Source: Acinetobacter bereziniae LMG 1003 = CIP 70.12 (lineage in GTDB: Bacteria; Pseudomonadota; Gammaproteobacteria; Pseudomonadales; Moraxellaceae). Taken from it: a DNA stretch of 64,000 nt. The stretch covers positions 961,324-1,025,323 of the forward strand of contig NZ_KB849755.1 in NCBI RefSeq assembly GCF_000368925.1, written 5' to 3'. The notes below the pieces were generated by a model. It did no database searches, had not been told where the DNA came from, and was given only the letters and a program-made list of their open reading frames with translations. The position numbers were made by a program, and so were the translations under genes. Positions 36,263-46,110 of the stretch are shown here, one piece after another (positions within the stretch are counted from its first letter, which is position 1; each line of letters opens with the position of its first letter).

Positions 36263-37156
36263 ATGGTTAAAAGGATTTCACTAAACTCATTTAAGTTTTT
36301 TTATTATGTAGCGATGTATGAAAGTGTGACAATTGCCTCAGAAAAGCTTTTCGTTACACAAGGTGCGGTTAGTCGACAAATAAAAAACTTAGAAGATGAT
36401 TTGAATATAGCTCTTTTCATCAGAAAAGGAAAAACGTTAGATTTAACCAATGAAGGGTTGTTACTTTTAAATTGTTGTCAAGGTATTTTTCATGAGATCG
36501 ATAAATGTCTTATTCGACTAGACAATAAAAAAGAAAATATCAAAGAATTGGTGGTTTCTTGTGAATCCACATTATGTATGAAATGGTTAATTCCTAGGCT
36601 AAAAAACTTTAATGAATTAAACAGTGGTTTTGATTTAAAGATTACTACAAATGATAGATCTATAAATTTCAATAATACAGATATCGCCATACGCAGGGAC
36701 GATATTAATTGGAAAGAGCATATTTATAGCATCAAACTCATGGATGAAACCATGTTCTTTGTTAAAAATTCAACCAAAAGTAATAATAACATTCTAATAT
36801 CATCATCAAGACAGAAGTTCTGGGGGACTTTATTAAAGATCAATCATATTAGAGATAAGATCACCCAGCTGAACTATAAAGAGCTTGATCATTTTTATCT
36901 CTGTATCGAAGCATGCTTATCTGGTTTAGGTTCAACGATTGTGTCTGGATACATGATAGAAAAATACTTAAATAACGGTAACTTAGAATCAATAACAGAA
37001 CCATTTCAAGATGGCTCTTCCTACTATTTACTGTCAGCATCGCCTTTAGAAGAGGATTATCGCAAAGTTGTTTTCAAAAACTGGTTAATTGAGGAGATAA
37101 ATAAGACACAGTTAAATTTAGAAAAGTTTTATTATCAAAAAAAAGCATTTAATTAA
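36263..37156 (+). CDS. LysR-family regulator (GcvA/AmpR-like), paralogue 1
   Basis: 297 residues. HTH: LNSFKFFYYVAMYESVT, KLFVTQGAVSRQIKNLEDDL. The effector domain (CESTLCMKWLIPRLKNF, LDHFYLCIEACLSGLGST) is of the GcvA/AmpR sort. It is closely related to the gene at 37731 along its length. The target is unknown, and a small Cys gene lies between them. The local sequence is more AT-rich than the core genes, suggesting transfer. Confidence 0.85.
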   Translation: MVKRISLNSFKFFYYVAMYESVTIASEKLFVTQGAVSRQIKNLEDDLNIALFIRKGKTLDLTNEGLLLLNCCQGIFHEIDKCLIRLDNKKENIKELVVSCESTLCMKWLIPRLKNFNELNSGFDLKITTNDRSINFNNTDIAIRRDDINWKEHIYSIKLMDETMFFVKNSTKSNNNILISSSRQKFWGTLLKINHIRDKITQLNYKELDHFYLCIEACLSGLGSTIVSGYMIEKYLNNGNLESITEPFQDGSSYYLLSASPLEEDYRKVVFKNWLIEEINKTQLNLEKFYYQKKAFN

Positions 37157-37253
37157 TGAGATTCATCATTCAATAAAATCATAAAAATCATAAAAATTTA
37201 CTCAATTAAATAAAAAATTTAGATATGAGAAAATAATCAAAAGGAGAAACTAA

Positions 37254-37577
37254 ATGCTTAAACCCAATATTTCATTTAAAACCAAGAAGTGGACTTGCAA
37301 ACATTGTGGTCTACTCAAAGATATTTCAAAATGGCGAATTAAAATTGGTGACTCCGTTTTTTTTAATACGGGGCATCTTGATAAAAACTTTGAATATATT
37401 AAAACAACGACTCATGGCATTGTGATTGATCGGCAAAATAAATTTCTAACTGTATTAGATCAAAACAAGAATCAAACCTACTTTATTGACCAAAACGAGG
37501 TCTATCTAACAAATTCTCCTGCTTTATTTTTATATCACATGTATGGAAAGTGTGCCTGTAAACATGATAAAAATTAA
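37254..37577 (+). CDS. Small Cys-containing protein between two LysR genes, unknown
   Basis: 107 residues preceded by AAAAGGAGAAACTAA, a strong ribosome site. WTCKHCGLLKD near residue 14 and CACKH at the end form CxxC and CxC pairs, which could hold one zinc. The middle is beta-rich (FLTVLDQNKNQTYFID). No signal peptide. I do not recognise the family. The strong ribosome site and placement between paralogous regulators suggest a real gene. Confidence 0.65.
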   Translation: MLKPNISFKTKKWTCKHCGLLKDISKWRIKIGDSVFFNTGHLDKNFEYIKTTTHGIVIDRQNKFLTVLDQNKNQTYFIDQNEVYLTNSPALFLYHMYGKCACKHDKN

Positions 37578-37730
37578 ATAAAATAGATGATTTTTACGAA
37601 TCTTTACGACTAAATGCATTGCGACACATTACAAAAACTTTTAATATCTATTAAAATAAAATACTAATACTTGATTCAGGTGATCAAGTAAATCAACTAA
37701 TTCTATGTATGGATTACACGAGCTTTTAAC

Positions 37731-38630
37731 ATGATAGAAAGATTATCACTTAATTCATTAAAGTTTTTTTATTATGTGGCGATTGAGGGAAGTGTAACCA
37801 TTGCAGCAGAAAGGCTTTATGTTACCCAAAGTGCAGTAAGTCGACAAATTAAAAATTTAGAAGATTTACTGAATGTTGCTTTATTTGAAAGAAAAAATAA
37901 ATCATTAATTTTAACCGCAGAAGGTAGAGTGCTTTTAGATTGCTGTCAACATGTTTTTAATCAATTAGATCATTGTGTAATCAGTATCAAACAACAAAAA
38001 TATAAGAACGATAATTTAATCATCTCCTGTGAACCCACGATTTCGATGAAATGGCTAATTCCTCGTATGGTCAGATTTAATGAATTAAATCTTGGTTTTG
38101 GAATCACCCTTTTAACTGGTGGTGGACCTCTAGATTTTCAAAATCAAGATATTGATCTTGCCATTCGAAGAAATGATTTTGCTTGGGGTGATCATATTTT
38201 CAGTACCAAAATTATTGACGAATTTATGTTTATGGTGAATTCCAATCAACAAAGTGCTACAAATTTGTTATTAAGTACATCACGTCCAAAGTTTAAAAAT
38301 TACCTAGCGAAAGAATATCCTGAAATCTCAAAATTAAACACCATTGAGCTTGATCACTTTTATTTATGTATTGAGGCATGTTTATCCGGTTTAGGACAAA
38401 CAATTGTTTCTGGCTTTATGATTGAACATGAACTTGATCACGATTTCTTTCAAGTTGAAAAGTATCTCCACTTTGATGATTCAGCCTATTACCTATTGGC
38501 ATCCTCTTCAATAGAAGAAGACAACAGAAAAGTGATTTTTAGAGATTGGCTGATTAAAGAAATGCAACAAACTCAACAAAACCTGTTGCATAAATTTGGC
38601 TTTGTAAACAGCGACAAAGAGTTAGTGTAA
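37731..38630 (+). CDS. LysR-family regulator (GcvA/AmpR-like), paralogue 2
   Basis: 299 residues, aligning end to end with the gene at 36263 (LNSLKFFYYVAIEGSVT, LYVTQSAVSRQIKNLED, CEPTISMKWLIPRM, LDHFYLCIEACLSGLGQT). The pair looks like an old tandem duplication. HTH and effector domain are intact. Target unknown. A bidirectional terminator follows. Confidence 0.87.
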   Translation: MIERLSLNSLKFFYYVAIEGSVTIAAERLYVTQSAVSRQIKNLEDLLNVALFERKNKSLILTAEGRVLLDCCQHVFNQLDHCVISIKQQKYKNDNLIISCEPTISMKWLIPRMVRFNELNLGFGITLLTGGGPLDFQNQDIDLAIRRNDFAWGDHIFSTKIIDEFMFMVNSNQQSATNLLLSTSRPKFKNYLAKEYPEISKLNTIELDHFYLCIEACLSGLGQTIVSGFMIEHELDHDFFQVEKYLHFDDSAYYLLASSSIEEDNRKVIFRDWLIKEMQQTQQNLLHKFGFVNSDKELV

Positions 38631-38803
38631 ATCAAAAAGAATAGGCTGTTTTATCAATCTCCATTAGATCCATAATTCAACATAAAAACCCTCGCCCAAA
38701 CTTTTCCAAAGGAGAGAAGGAACTCCCGATATCATTCTAATTTAAAATCCATTATCAATTCTTGATCTATACAAAAATCTAGTCTATAAAAGTATATTTA
38801 AAT

Positions 38804-38846
38804 AAAAAAAAACCTTGTATCTAATTGGGATATAAGGTTTTTTTAA
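38804..38846. terminator. Bidirectional terminator between LysR 2 and the pilus operon
   Basis: AAAAAACCTT and AAGGTTTTTT with inner TATC and GATA pairs around a short loop, A-run on the left and T-run on the right. It ends the LysR gene and the leftward pilus operon. Confidence 0.75.
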
Positions 38847-38883
38847 AAAATTAAAAATTGCAGATTCTTATTCTTTATTTTAA

Positions 38884-39321
38884 TTATTGATAATCCAATG
38901 AAACAGTTGCCTGAGTTTGAACATAACCTGGTGTTGCTGTTGCTAAAGTCCGGTAATATCGTGCTTTTAATGTTTTCATAAATGTCGTTGCAGTTGAACC
39001 AACAGGAATCGAATAAAAAGGGCTTTGTGCCCCAATCGCCAATGGCACATCGGTACTGTCTCTTAACTGCACATCGACATTACTGCGATTTGCTAAACTC
39101 GGTGAATTTTTTAAAATTCCGTTGTTATTTATATTGCTTGGCGTATAGCTGTCAGTGATCGTTGCCAATAGAACTTTATTTGGCATTGCTGCGGTACAAT
39201 TAATATTGACATTAAAAGCTTGTTCATTGGCTGTTTGATTACTATTCAATGTTGCCGTCGGCACAGGTGCCAAATTCACCACTTGATTGAGCATAGTACA
39301 CGTAGGTAGCACAAAGTTCAT
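38884..39321 (-). pseudogene. Pilus adhesin, C-terminal part, separated by an IS3 insertion
   Basis: 145 residues forming a spore-coat-U-type pilin domain (FVLPTCTMLNQVV, NINCTAAMPNKV, end ATVSLDYQ). The reading frame continues the N-terminal part at 40609-41326. Removing the IS and one 3-base target copy joins them as VDVK-MNFVLPTC in frame. The intact protein would have about 385 residues, like the two-domain tip adhesin CsuE. Confidence 0.85.
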
Positions 39322-39323
39322 TT
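39321..39323. repeat. Target duplication, left copy
   Basis: TTT, repeated at 40606-40608 just outside the other end of the IS3-family element. Three-base duplications are normal for IS3. The bases lie in an A/T run, so the exact limits could shift by a base. Confidence 0.6.
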
Positions 39324-39384
39324 AGAGGTGGTCCCACTTGTTTGAACAACTAAAAGCTTATTTATAAGTGATACTCTGCTCTAG

Positions 39385-40218
39385 TTAAGCTACCTTATTT
39401 TGTTGTGGTAGCTGGTCATAGTAAAACTCATCTGGAGTCATTTTGTCCAGACTCGAATGAGGTCGTTTCAAATTATAAAATTCAAAATATGCGTTTAATT
39501 GCTTCTTCGCATCCAAAACATTGCTGTAGGCTTTGAGATACACCTCTTCATATTTAACGCTCCGCCATAATCGTTCAACCATCACATTATCAACCCATCG
39601 ACCTTTACCATCCATACTGATTTGAATGCCATTTGATTTCAATACATCAATAAATGCATCACTGGTAAACTGACTGCCTTGGTCTGTATTAAAGACTTCA
39701 GGTCGGCCATATTTTTCAATAGCTTCATTTAATGTTTCTATGCAAAATGTAACCTCCATACTAATCGATACTCTATGCGCAAGTACCTTGCGGCTATGCC
39801 AATCAATCACAGCACATAAATAAACAAAGCCTTTTGCCATAGGGATATACGTTATATCCGTAGACCACACTTGATTACTGCGCTGAATAGCCAATCCTTT
39901 GAGCAGATATGGATATTTACGGTGAGCTTGATTAGCCTGGCTTAAATTTGGTTTGCAATATAACGCATTAATGCCCATTTTCTTCATTAAAGTACGTGTA
40001 TGACGTCGTCCTATATGATGTCCTTGACGATTCAATAAATCACGCATCATACGGCTACCTGCAAAAGGGTATTGCATATGTAACTCATCCATACACCGCA
40101 TTAGCTTCAGATCTGATGCACTCACAGGTTTTGGGCGATAGTAATAACAACCACGGGAGACTTTCAGCAGCTGAGCTTGCTTAGATACTGAAATCTGAAG
40201 TGAGTCATCGATTAACTT
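39385..40218 (-). CDS. IS3-family transposase OrfB
   Basis: DDE integrase part: CAVIDWHSRKVLAHRV, FNTDQGSQFTSDAF, KGRWVDNVMVERLWRSVKYEEVY-type spacing, then RPHSSLDKMTPDEFYY. The first ATG is at 40125, but the frame continues upstream and joins orfA by a -1 shift at the A run near 40216-40220 (CAC AAA AG on the minus strand). The start is therefore given at the shift. It cuts and joins the element ends. Confidence 0.88.
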   Translation of the reverse strand, partial: KLIDDSLQISVSKQAQLLKVSRGCYYYRPKPVSASDLKLMRCMDELHMQYPFAGSRMMRDLLNRQGHHIGRRHTRTLMKKMGINALYCKPNLSQANQAHRKYPYLLKGLAIQRSNQVWSTDITYIPMAKGFVYLCAVIDWHSRKVLAHRVSISMEVTFCIETLNEAIEKYGRPEVFNTDQGSQFTSDAFIDVLKSNGIQISMDGKGRWVDNVMVERLWRSVKYEEVYLKAYSNVLDAKKQLNAYFEFYNLKRPHSSLDKMTPDEFYYDQLPQQNKVA

Positions 40219-40517
40219 TTGTGGTTGAAGCGGCCCAGTTTCTTCAACACACCTTCTAAAAAATCAATTTCTAATGCCTGCTCACCGATTTTTGCATGTA
40301 GTTTTTTTAGATCGATGGGTGGTTCTGTTGGAGCTTTTGATTGATCGAAAGCTTGCGAGGAAGCTGAAATCAGTTGATTTTTCCAGTCAATAATTTGGTT
40401 TTGATGAACATCAAATTCAGCACTCAATTCAGCAAGTGTTTTTTCTGCTTTAATCGCAGCAAGTGCTACCTTAGCTTTAAAATCATTTGAATGATTTCTT
40501 CTTGGTCTACGTGCCAT
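40212..40517 (-). CDS. IS3-family OrfA, DNA-binding part
   Basis: 101 residues from ATG at 40517 with GGAG seven bases upstream. MARRPRRNHSNDFKAKV and AELSAEFDVHQNQI form the helix-turn-helix, and EIDFLEGVLKKLGRF the leucine-rich helix. It ends at 40212, overlapping orfB in the -1 frame. Confidence 0.88.
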   Translation of the reverse strand: MARRPRRNHSNDFKAKVALAAIKAEKTLAELSAEFDVHQNQIIDWKNQLISASSQAFDQSKAPTEPPIDLKKLHAKIGEQALEIDFLEGVLKKLGRFNHKS

Positions 40518-40605
40518 AAAATACTCCATATATTGATGTTTATAACATCATTTGGGGAGCAAAATATCACTTATAAGTGTTGTTCAAATTTCCTGATCCA
40601 CCTCT

Positions 40606-40608
40606 TTT
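40606..40608. repeat. Target duplication, right copy
   Basis: TTT matching 39321-39323, directly outside the AGAGGTGG end of the IS. Confidence 0.6.
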
Positions 40609-41326
40609 TAACGTCTACATATATTTCTGTTGCTCCCACTTTTGGCGTACCACTGGGCATAATCGTCGAACCATTATAATCATCATATTTATAATTAATT
40701 GTTCCTAGATGAATTCTGACTGTTGCATTATTTAAAGCATCGATTATTGCTGCTGAAGGTTTAGTTATAGACAATAACTTTAAATTAAATACTGGATTTC
40801 TCACATCTGCTGAATTAGTTCCTGAATTAGTTGCACCTCTAAAATATGCTTCACCACCAATCAATACAGGCGTACCTAAACCCGTATTGGGTAAAATATT
40901 ATAATCTGTATTCAATGCAATTATATTTTGAACCATTGGAGGGCTATTATTATTGTCCTGTAAAGAAAAAGATATTTGAACATTACTCGTCAACCAAATT
41001 TTAGCCGCAGCAAGCGTTACCGGATTAGCACTCGAACCAGTTATCGTTATGGTAGGTCCTACACCAAAAGGGCTAATCCCTACTAAATCAGTATTCCCCG
41101 TCGTAGCTCTAAAACTTGAACGAATTGCTACAGGATTAGAGCAATTTTTAACTGATGGTGCTGAATTAGTATCATTGAATGTTTGATTATATGGAAAACT
41201 ATTGATTGTCCCACTCACACGATTGAAAGTCACAGAATTATATGTTGTACAATTTGCAACTGCTGCCAACCCGGATTGAGAAAATATCAATATAAATGGA
41301 GCTGATAACCAAAATAACTTCTTCAT
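40609..41326 (-). pseudogene. Pilus adhesin, N-terminal part, cut by the IS3 insertion
   Basis: About 240 native residues. A signal peptide (ends SGLAA) precedes a receptor-binding-type domain, and EIYVDVK marks the break. The open frame runs on into the IS to 40571, adding about 11 foreign residues. It starts three bases after the usher gene. In Csu pili the last gene of the operon encodes the tip adhesin, so the insertion should leave an adhesin-less pilus. Confidence 0.85.
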
Positions 41327-41329
41327 GAT

Positions 41330-43885
41330 CTATTTACACTCCACATTGATAATATTGAAATTTTCTGTATTTTTCTGTGTTAACAATGACTTAGATATCG
41401 GTTCAATCTTACACTGTTGATTGGCTTCAGCTCCCCAAACTACAGATGTATCATGCAATAATGCCTCTTGTTTATCTACGATCACTTGGCTAGATGCACC
41501 CACAATACCCAATACATTGCCCTGTTCATCCTTTAATTGACTGCCCATCGCAATTTGTGAATCTAAAGCGTAACGAATACGCAGTAAAATATTACTTGAT
41601 TTATTGGCTTTAAATTCAGTAAGTTGTGAACTATATCTACGTGGAATCACTTCAGTTTGGTTAGATTCCAAAGTCACATTTGCAGGCAAATCAGCAGGGT
41701 CAAGCGTGATTAAATTTTTACTGTATGGTGTGTTGTATGGATAAATCGCATTTCCAAAGCGATCAACTTTTACCCCCCAAGCATTTGAAACAACAGCGCC
41801 CATCCCCTCTTCCGCATGCACAATAGTGTAAGTGTCAGGCAACGTATTGACTGGGGTAATCCCAAAACGATGGGCAACAACAGCACCTTGTGCGGATAAA
41901 GAATACTGGGTGTTGTTTTGATTGGTTGAAAGGGTTGCACCTAGATTCACGGCAGGCAATAAATAATTAATGTTGCCATTAAATAAGGTATCGTGCTGAT
42001 TATTAATCACCCCTGCACCAAAGTTCAATTCATTATGCGCACCCAAAACGCCTGATAGACTGACATTTGAAGTGGTATTTGAATCTTGGTCATGCTGAAC
42101 ACTGGCATTGAGTGACATATTTTTCTTGCGCCAATCGAGTGGAACGGTCATGGAAAAATAAATAGCATCGCCTCGTTTACGCGCATGATCTGAATAGTCG
42201 GTACGTGATAAGCCAAGGTTATAACTTATTCTGTTCCATGTATTGCCATAACTCAGGTTATATTGATAATAATCTTGGCTGTCATCCCAATAGTTATTTT
42301 TACGAACTGCTAAATTAAAATTACCGAGACGTGTATTTGGGAATGACTTGGAAACACTGATGCCCATATTTTGTTTTAGATTATAATTATACAAAAAGTC
42401 ATCATACTCACGATCAGTTAAATCAGCCAAATTACGCTGATACAAATGTGAGGAAATGCTCATATATTCACGGTCATAAGCCGAATAATCTGCATAAAAA
42501 TTTAGATTTTGAGCTAGCCAATCATAACGATAATTCAGACTGTATTTTTGCCCACGATAATCCTTACGATATAGTTCAGATTCAGTATGTTCTATAGAAG
42601 CGGTTACGCCACCAAGTAGTGTATTAGTAGATATTGCCAGCAAGCCACTGGCATAGTCATCACTAAAATTTGCACCTGCACCAATGGTCAAGGCATTATT
42701 GATCCCGTAATTAAAACTGCCTTGAAACAATTTATCATGGGTTGTTTCATGACGTGTGCGATAACGACCACCCGCAACACTGTAGTTATAACGACCTTGA
42801 CGCACTAAATCATAATTGCTTTGCATCGGAACATTAAAGCTTCTTCTTTCACCGCCTGTTTCAGTAATTTCAACGGTTAAATCTCCTGAAGTTGCCGTAT
42901 TTAAATCAGTAATACGAAATGCGCCAGCAGGTACGGTACGCTCATAAATTTTTTGACCACTTTGATAAATTCTGACTAATGCATTGGTATTGGCAAAATT
43001 TTCAATTACAGGGGCATACTGCCGAGCTGACCACGGTAACATTTCCTGATCAGACGCCAATTGCGCACCTACAATGGGTAAATTATCCAAACGATAAGTT
43101 GTGGTATTGAATTGCCCTAAACTCAAACGTGATTTTAATCGGGTCATATCGCGATATAACACGTTTTGATCAGAATAATAGTGCCCCAAACCTGAGTTTT
43201 CAGACTCAAATGCACCTGCATGTCGGTAGTACCAACCCGCAATATTTAATCCCCCATTTAAACCCAAGTATTTGCTTTCTCGATCTTCATCACGGTTATA
43301 GTTAAACGCATAACCAATAAAACTTGAATTTACCCCTTGATTAAATAATGCTGGATCAATATATCCTTCTGGACGTTCGACTCGTATTGCTTGAGGAATG
43401 GAAACATTCAGTTTTAATTGAGACAAATCAAAGTCATAATAGGCATCAGCATTGACTTGTTTAATGGTTCGACATGGCATTTCAGTTAAACTTTTACGAA
43501 ACGCTGGTATTAAATCAAATTGATTTAATAAATTCGTATCTACACAAAGCACAGCCGAACGTTGCCCATCCAAATGATCAAAGCGGACTTCCTGATTACC
43601 GATCACTTGCTTATTGACCGACAACTCAACTAAATATTTACCAGGCGCAACAAAGTTTTTAACTTCAAAATTGGCTAAAGAAACATTACGGTCATTGCCA
43701 AATAAAGATGCAGAATTAAAAGTCACTAAAGCATTATTTTGCGCAACCAATTGAGTATTGTCTTGAGCAATCAAATGTTGATTGTCTTGTGCGAGCAAAT
43801 TTTGTTGATTTTCTTCAGCTGACACCTGCAAAGCAATCGCAGACAACAGCATTAAGCAGAGCTCGCTTTTTTTAAAATTTAGCAT
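41330..43885 (-). CDS. Csu-like outer-membrane usher
   Basis: 851 residues. A signal peptide (ends LQVSA) is followed by three short repeats (LLAQDNQ, LIAQDNT, LVAQNNA, residues 30-52) before the mature usher N-domain. The barrel and plug (GAFRITDLNTATSGDLTV, VGAQLASDQEMLPWSARQ) and C-domain (RIRYALDSQIAMGSQLKD, GNVLGIVGASSQ) follow. It is the pore for chaperone-delivered pilins of the archaic chaperone-usher class, like CsuD. The repeat near the N-terminus is unusual. Confidence 0.9.
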   Translation of the reverse strand: MLNFKKSELCLMLLSAIALQVSAEENQQNLLAQDNQHLIAQDNTQLVAQNNALVTFNSASLFGNDRNVSLANFEVKNFVAPGKYLVELSVNKQVIGNQEVRFDHLDGQRSAVLCVDTNLLNQFDLIPAFRKSLTEMPCRTIKQVNADAYYDFDLSQLKLNVSIPQAIRVERPEGYIDPALFNQGVNSSFIGYAFNYNRDEDRESKYLGLNGGLNIAGWYYRHAGAFESENSGLGHYYSDQNVLYRDMTRLKSRLSLGQFNTTTYRLDNLPIVGAQLASDQEMLPWSARQYAPVIENFANTNALVRIYQSGQKIYERTVPAGAFRITDLNTATSGDLTVEITETGGERRSFNVPMQSNYDLVRQGRYNYSVAGGRYRTRHETTHDKLFQGSFNYGINNALTIGAGANFSDDYASGLLAISTNTLLGGVTASIEHTESELYRKDYRGQKYSLNYRYDWLAQNLNFYADYSAYDREYMSISSHLYQRNLADLTDREYDDFLYNYNLKQNMGISVSKSFPNTRLGNFNLAVRKNNYWDDSQDYYQYNLSYGNTWNRISYNLGLSRTDYSDHARKRGDAIYFSMTVPLDWRKKNMSLNASVQHDQDSNTTSNVSLSGVLGAHNELNFGAGVINNQHDTLFNGNINYLLPAVNLGATLSTNQNNTQYSLSAQGAVVAHRFGITPVNTLPDTYTIVHAEEGMGAVVSNAWGVKVDRFGNAIYPYNTPYSKNLITLDPADLPANVTLESNQTEVIPRRYSSQLTEFKANKSSNILLRIRYALDSQIAMGSQLKDEQGNVLGIVGASSQVIVDKQEALLHDTSVVWGAEANQQCKIEPISKSLLTQKNTENFNIINVECK

Positions 43886-43912
43886 GCTAAACGATCCATT
43901 ATTAGTGTTTTA

Positions 43913-44623
43913 TTACTGCATGACGGCTTCGAATGTTTGTACTGCGCCTAGATCATTGACAATTTCATAGGATATTTTTGTTGTTGTAAGATCGGGGATA
44001 AAATTTTTTAAATTACGACTGCTAAAAGGCTCTAACATGATGGCATCTTCGCCGGAGTTAAAAGCATGATTTTTTCCACTTTCTACTTGTAAGACCGTAA
44101 TGTAATACGGTGTTGGATTACTAATGGTCAAACTATTTGCAGAACGATCTAGTTTAAATTGAAGGCTTTGTTGTGCATGATCGGCTTTCATTGCCAACTG
44201 TGTTGGACGATAAAATAATTTAACGCGTGTCCGTACCGTAAATGACAAATGATTTTTATCAGCTAAATTCGGGTCACTCGGTGGAATATCTAAAATATTG
44301 AACCAATAAATCGACTCTCGATCTTTTGCTAATTTTGAGGCGTCTAAAGGAATAATTCGAATAATTTGCCCTTTATTTGGCTCAATGCGAACTAAAGGTG
44401 GATTAAGTACGAATGGGACTTCTTCTGCCTGAGGGGTTTTCTTTGGATCGCCATTATCAATCCAAGCTTGTACCAATGCAGGTGTGTCATATATGTTTCT
44501 GAGTTGGACATTTACACTTTTAGACTGAGCAGGGAAAATTATACGTGTACCATCTATAGACACCCCAGCATAAGCAAGTGGCATGGTTAAGAATACACAT
44601 ATAGCAGCTTGTAGATAACGCAT
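43913..44623 (-). CDS. Csu-like pilus periplasmic chaperone
   Basis: 236 residues from ATG at 44623; an ATG at 44638 also stands in frame. The signal peptide ends LAYA. Archaic chaperone features: GTRIIFPAQSKSVNVQLRN, FVLNPPLVRIEPNKGQIIRI and SLTISNPTPYYITVLQVE. It folds and caps pilins before the usher, as CsuC does. Gaps are 27 bases to the usher and 19 to the pilin stop. Confidence 0.9.
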   Translation of the reverse strand: MRYLQAAICVFLTMPLAYAGVSIDGTRIIFPAQSKSVNVQLRNIYDTPALVQAWIDNGDPKKTPQAEEVPFVLNPPLVRIEPNKGQIIRIIPLDASKLAKDRESIYWFNILDIPPSDPNLADKNHLSFTVRTRVKLFYRPTQLAMKADHAQQSLQFKLDRSANSLTISNPTPYYITVLQVESGKNHAFNSGEDAIMLEPFSSRNLKNFIPDLTTTKISYEIVNDLGAVQTFEAVMQ

Positions 44624-44656
44624 AATATTCCCCTTCACAATTTAAGCAAACACAGA

Positions 44657-45262
44657 TTAGTTATATTGCAATGTATAATTTACAGTTGCTGTCACATTCT
44701 GCGCATCTACAGAACCAGTTTTAGTGAAGTAGCGTGCTTTATAAGTCATGGTTGCAGTGCCAGTACCATCTGCTGCAAGCCCTGTGATCGCACTTTTTGC
44801 TTGTGTACCCCAAGCTTGTGAGTAATCTACAGGTGTATCTGCATCAGTTAAAATTTGAATAAATACTGGCTTAGCAGATGAAGCATCTGTTGACTTGTTT
44901 ACTAAAGCTGTTTTTTCTGTTGCATCATAATCCGCAGCCGCCGCTGTTTCTAAAAACAAACCTTTAAGTGCTTTATTTGTTGCCGCATCACAGCCACCTG
45001 TACCTGCACCATTTTTAAGTTGTAGGTCAAAGCTTTTCGTTGCAGCAGATTGGTTTGCTGTTGTAAAAGTAGAAGTTGGAACTGTATCTAGAGTCACGAT
45101 AATATTTTTAGAGCCAGCAGTGCCTGGACCTGACCCAGTTAATGTACATGTGCTATCAGTCACTACACCATTGACAGTGATTGTGCCGTCTACAGCAAAA
45201 GTATGTGTACATGCTAAACCTAAAACTAACGCACTTACTGTCGATAAAGATAAACTTTTCAT
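44657..45262 (-). CDS. Csu-like major pilin (spore coat U domain)
   Basis: 201 residues from ATG at 45262 with GAGG ten bases upstream. The signal peptide ends HTFA. The mature protein has TVNGVVTDSTCTLTGSGP, the Cys of the subunit disulphide, GGCDAATNKALKG, and the C-terminal ATVNYTLQYN strand. It matches CsuA/B-type pilins. It is first in a four-gene operon with no extra minor pilins. Confidence 0.88.
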   Translation of the reverse strand: MKSLSLSTVSALVLGLACTHTFAVDGTITVNGVVTDSTCTLTGSGPGTAGSKNIIVTLDTVPTSTFTTANQSAATKSFDLQLKNGAGTGGCDAATNKALKGLFLETAAAADYDATEKTALVNKSTDASSAKPVFIQILTDADTPVDYSQAWGTQAKSAITGLAADGTGTATMTYKARYFTKTGSVDAQNVTATVNYTLQYN

Positions 45263-46054
45263 GCAATAAACCTCATTGGATTTTAATAAAAAATAGTACT
45301 GAATTATTATTTTGTTCACCTATATTTATTAACAGTAAGGTTCACTTAATTAATAATTCCAAATTTGTGAATCTAGTTACTATTTATTTAAAACTACCTT
45401 GTTATAAAAAAAATAACAATAGTTCAAAAATAAATCAGGAACTTCACTCTGATTCAAATGATACATCTGTCACATTTTTTTTGATTGATTTATTGTCATA
45501 CTAATACATTACTTTTTATCATTTATTTATTTTATTTATATAATACAATAAAATACAAACAACTTTCCGCTGTTAAATTTTTAAAAAATCTATTTGATTT
45601 AAATTTAAGCAATCAAGAAAATATTTTTATAATTGACGAATGATGAAGAGATTATAATATTTTAGTTAAGCTAATTAATTTATTTTTATTTTAACTTAAA
45701 CTAAATTATTAATAAAAATTTAAAAATACAATTATATTTTAAAAACAACTAAATATTATAATTTTATTAACATAACCATTATTTACTTTTACCTTAATTA
45801 ATTACCAATTTAAAAAAATAAATTATTGATCTATTTAATTTAATGACATTTCTGTAATCATTCAAACAGTAAGTTTAACTAAAATTTAAGGAAAAAATTA
45901 AAACCTAAATCACATTCTAGATTAAAATAGATCTAGCATCCTGATTCAAAAAATAATTATAAATTCATGATTTTATTAAATTTTTAAATATAATGAAAAA
46001 GATTAAAGTCTTATTCATTATTTGTTAATGATCCAAGCTATTTAGGAAAACTCA
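45263..46054. other. Long AT-rich gap upstream of the pilin
   Basis: About 790 bases, extremely AT-rich, no credible gene. It should hold the pilus promoter. The base composition is unlike the flanking qui operon, which fits acquisition of the pilus cluster or silencing by a nucleoid protein. Confidence 0.45.
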
Positions 46055-46090
46055 TAAAAAAACTGCAATCACTTAGGATTGCAGTTTTTG
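46055..46090. terminator. Bidirectional terminator after quiA
   Basis: AAACTGCAATC and GATTGCAGTTT pair around a short loop, with A-run and T-run on the two sides. It ends the leftward pca-qui operon. Confidence 0.85.
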
Positions 46091-46110
46091 CTAGTGTTTA
46101 AAATAAAGAC

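Larger units (their letters stand above)
39324..40605 (-). mobile_element. Complete IS3-family insertion sequence
   Basis: 1282 bases. The inverted ends begin AGAGGTGG, and both share GTTTGAACAAC or TTTGAACAAC about 18-27 bases in. It holds orfA and orfB in the standard overlapping arrangement. It interrupts the pilus adhesin gene and is flanked by TTT on each side. Both coding frames are intact, so it is probably active or recent. Confidence 0.9.
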
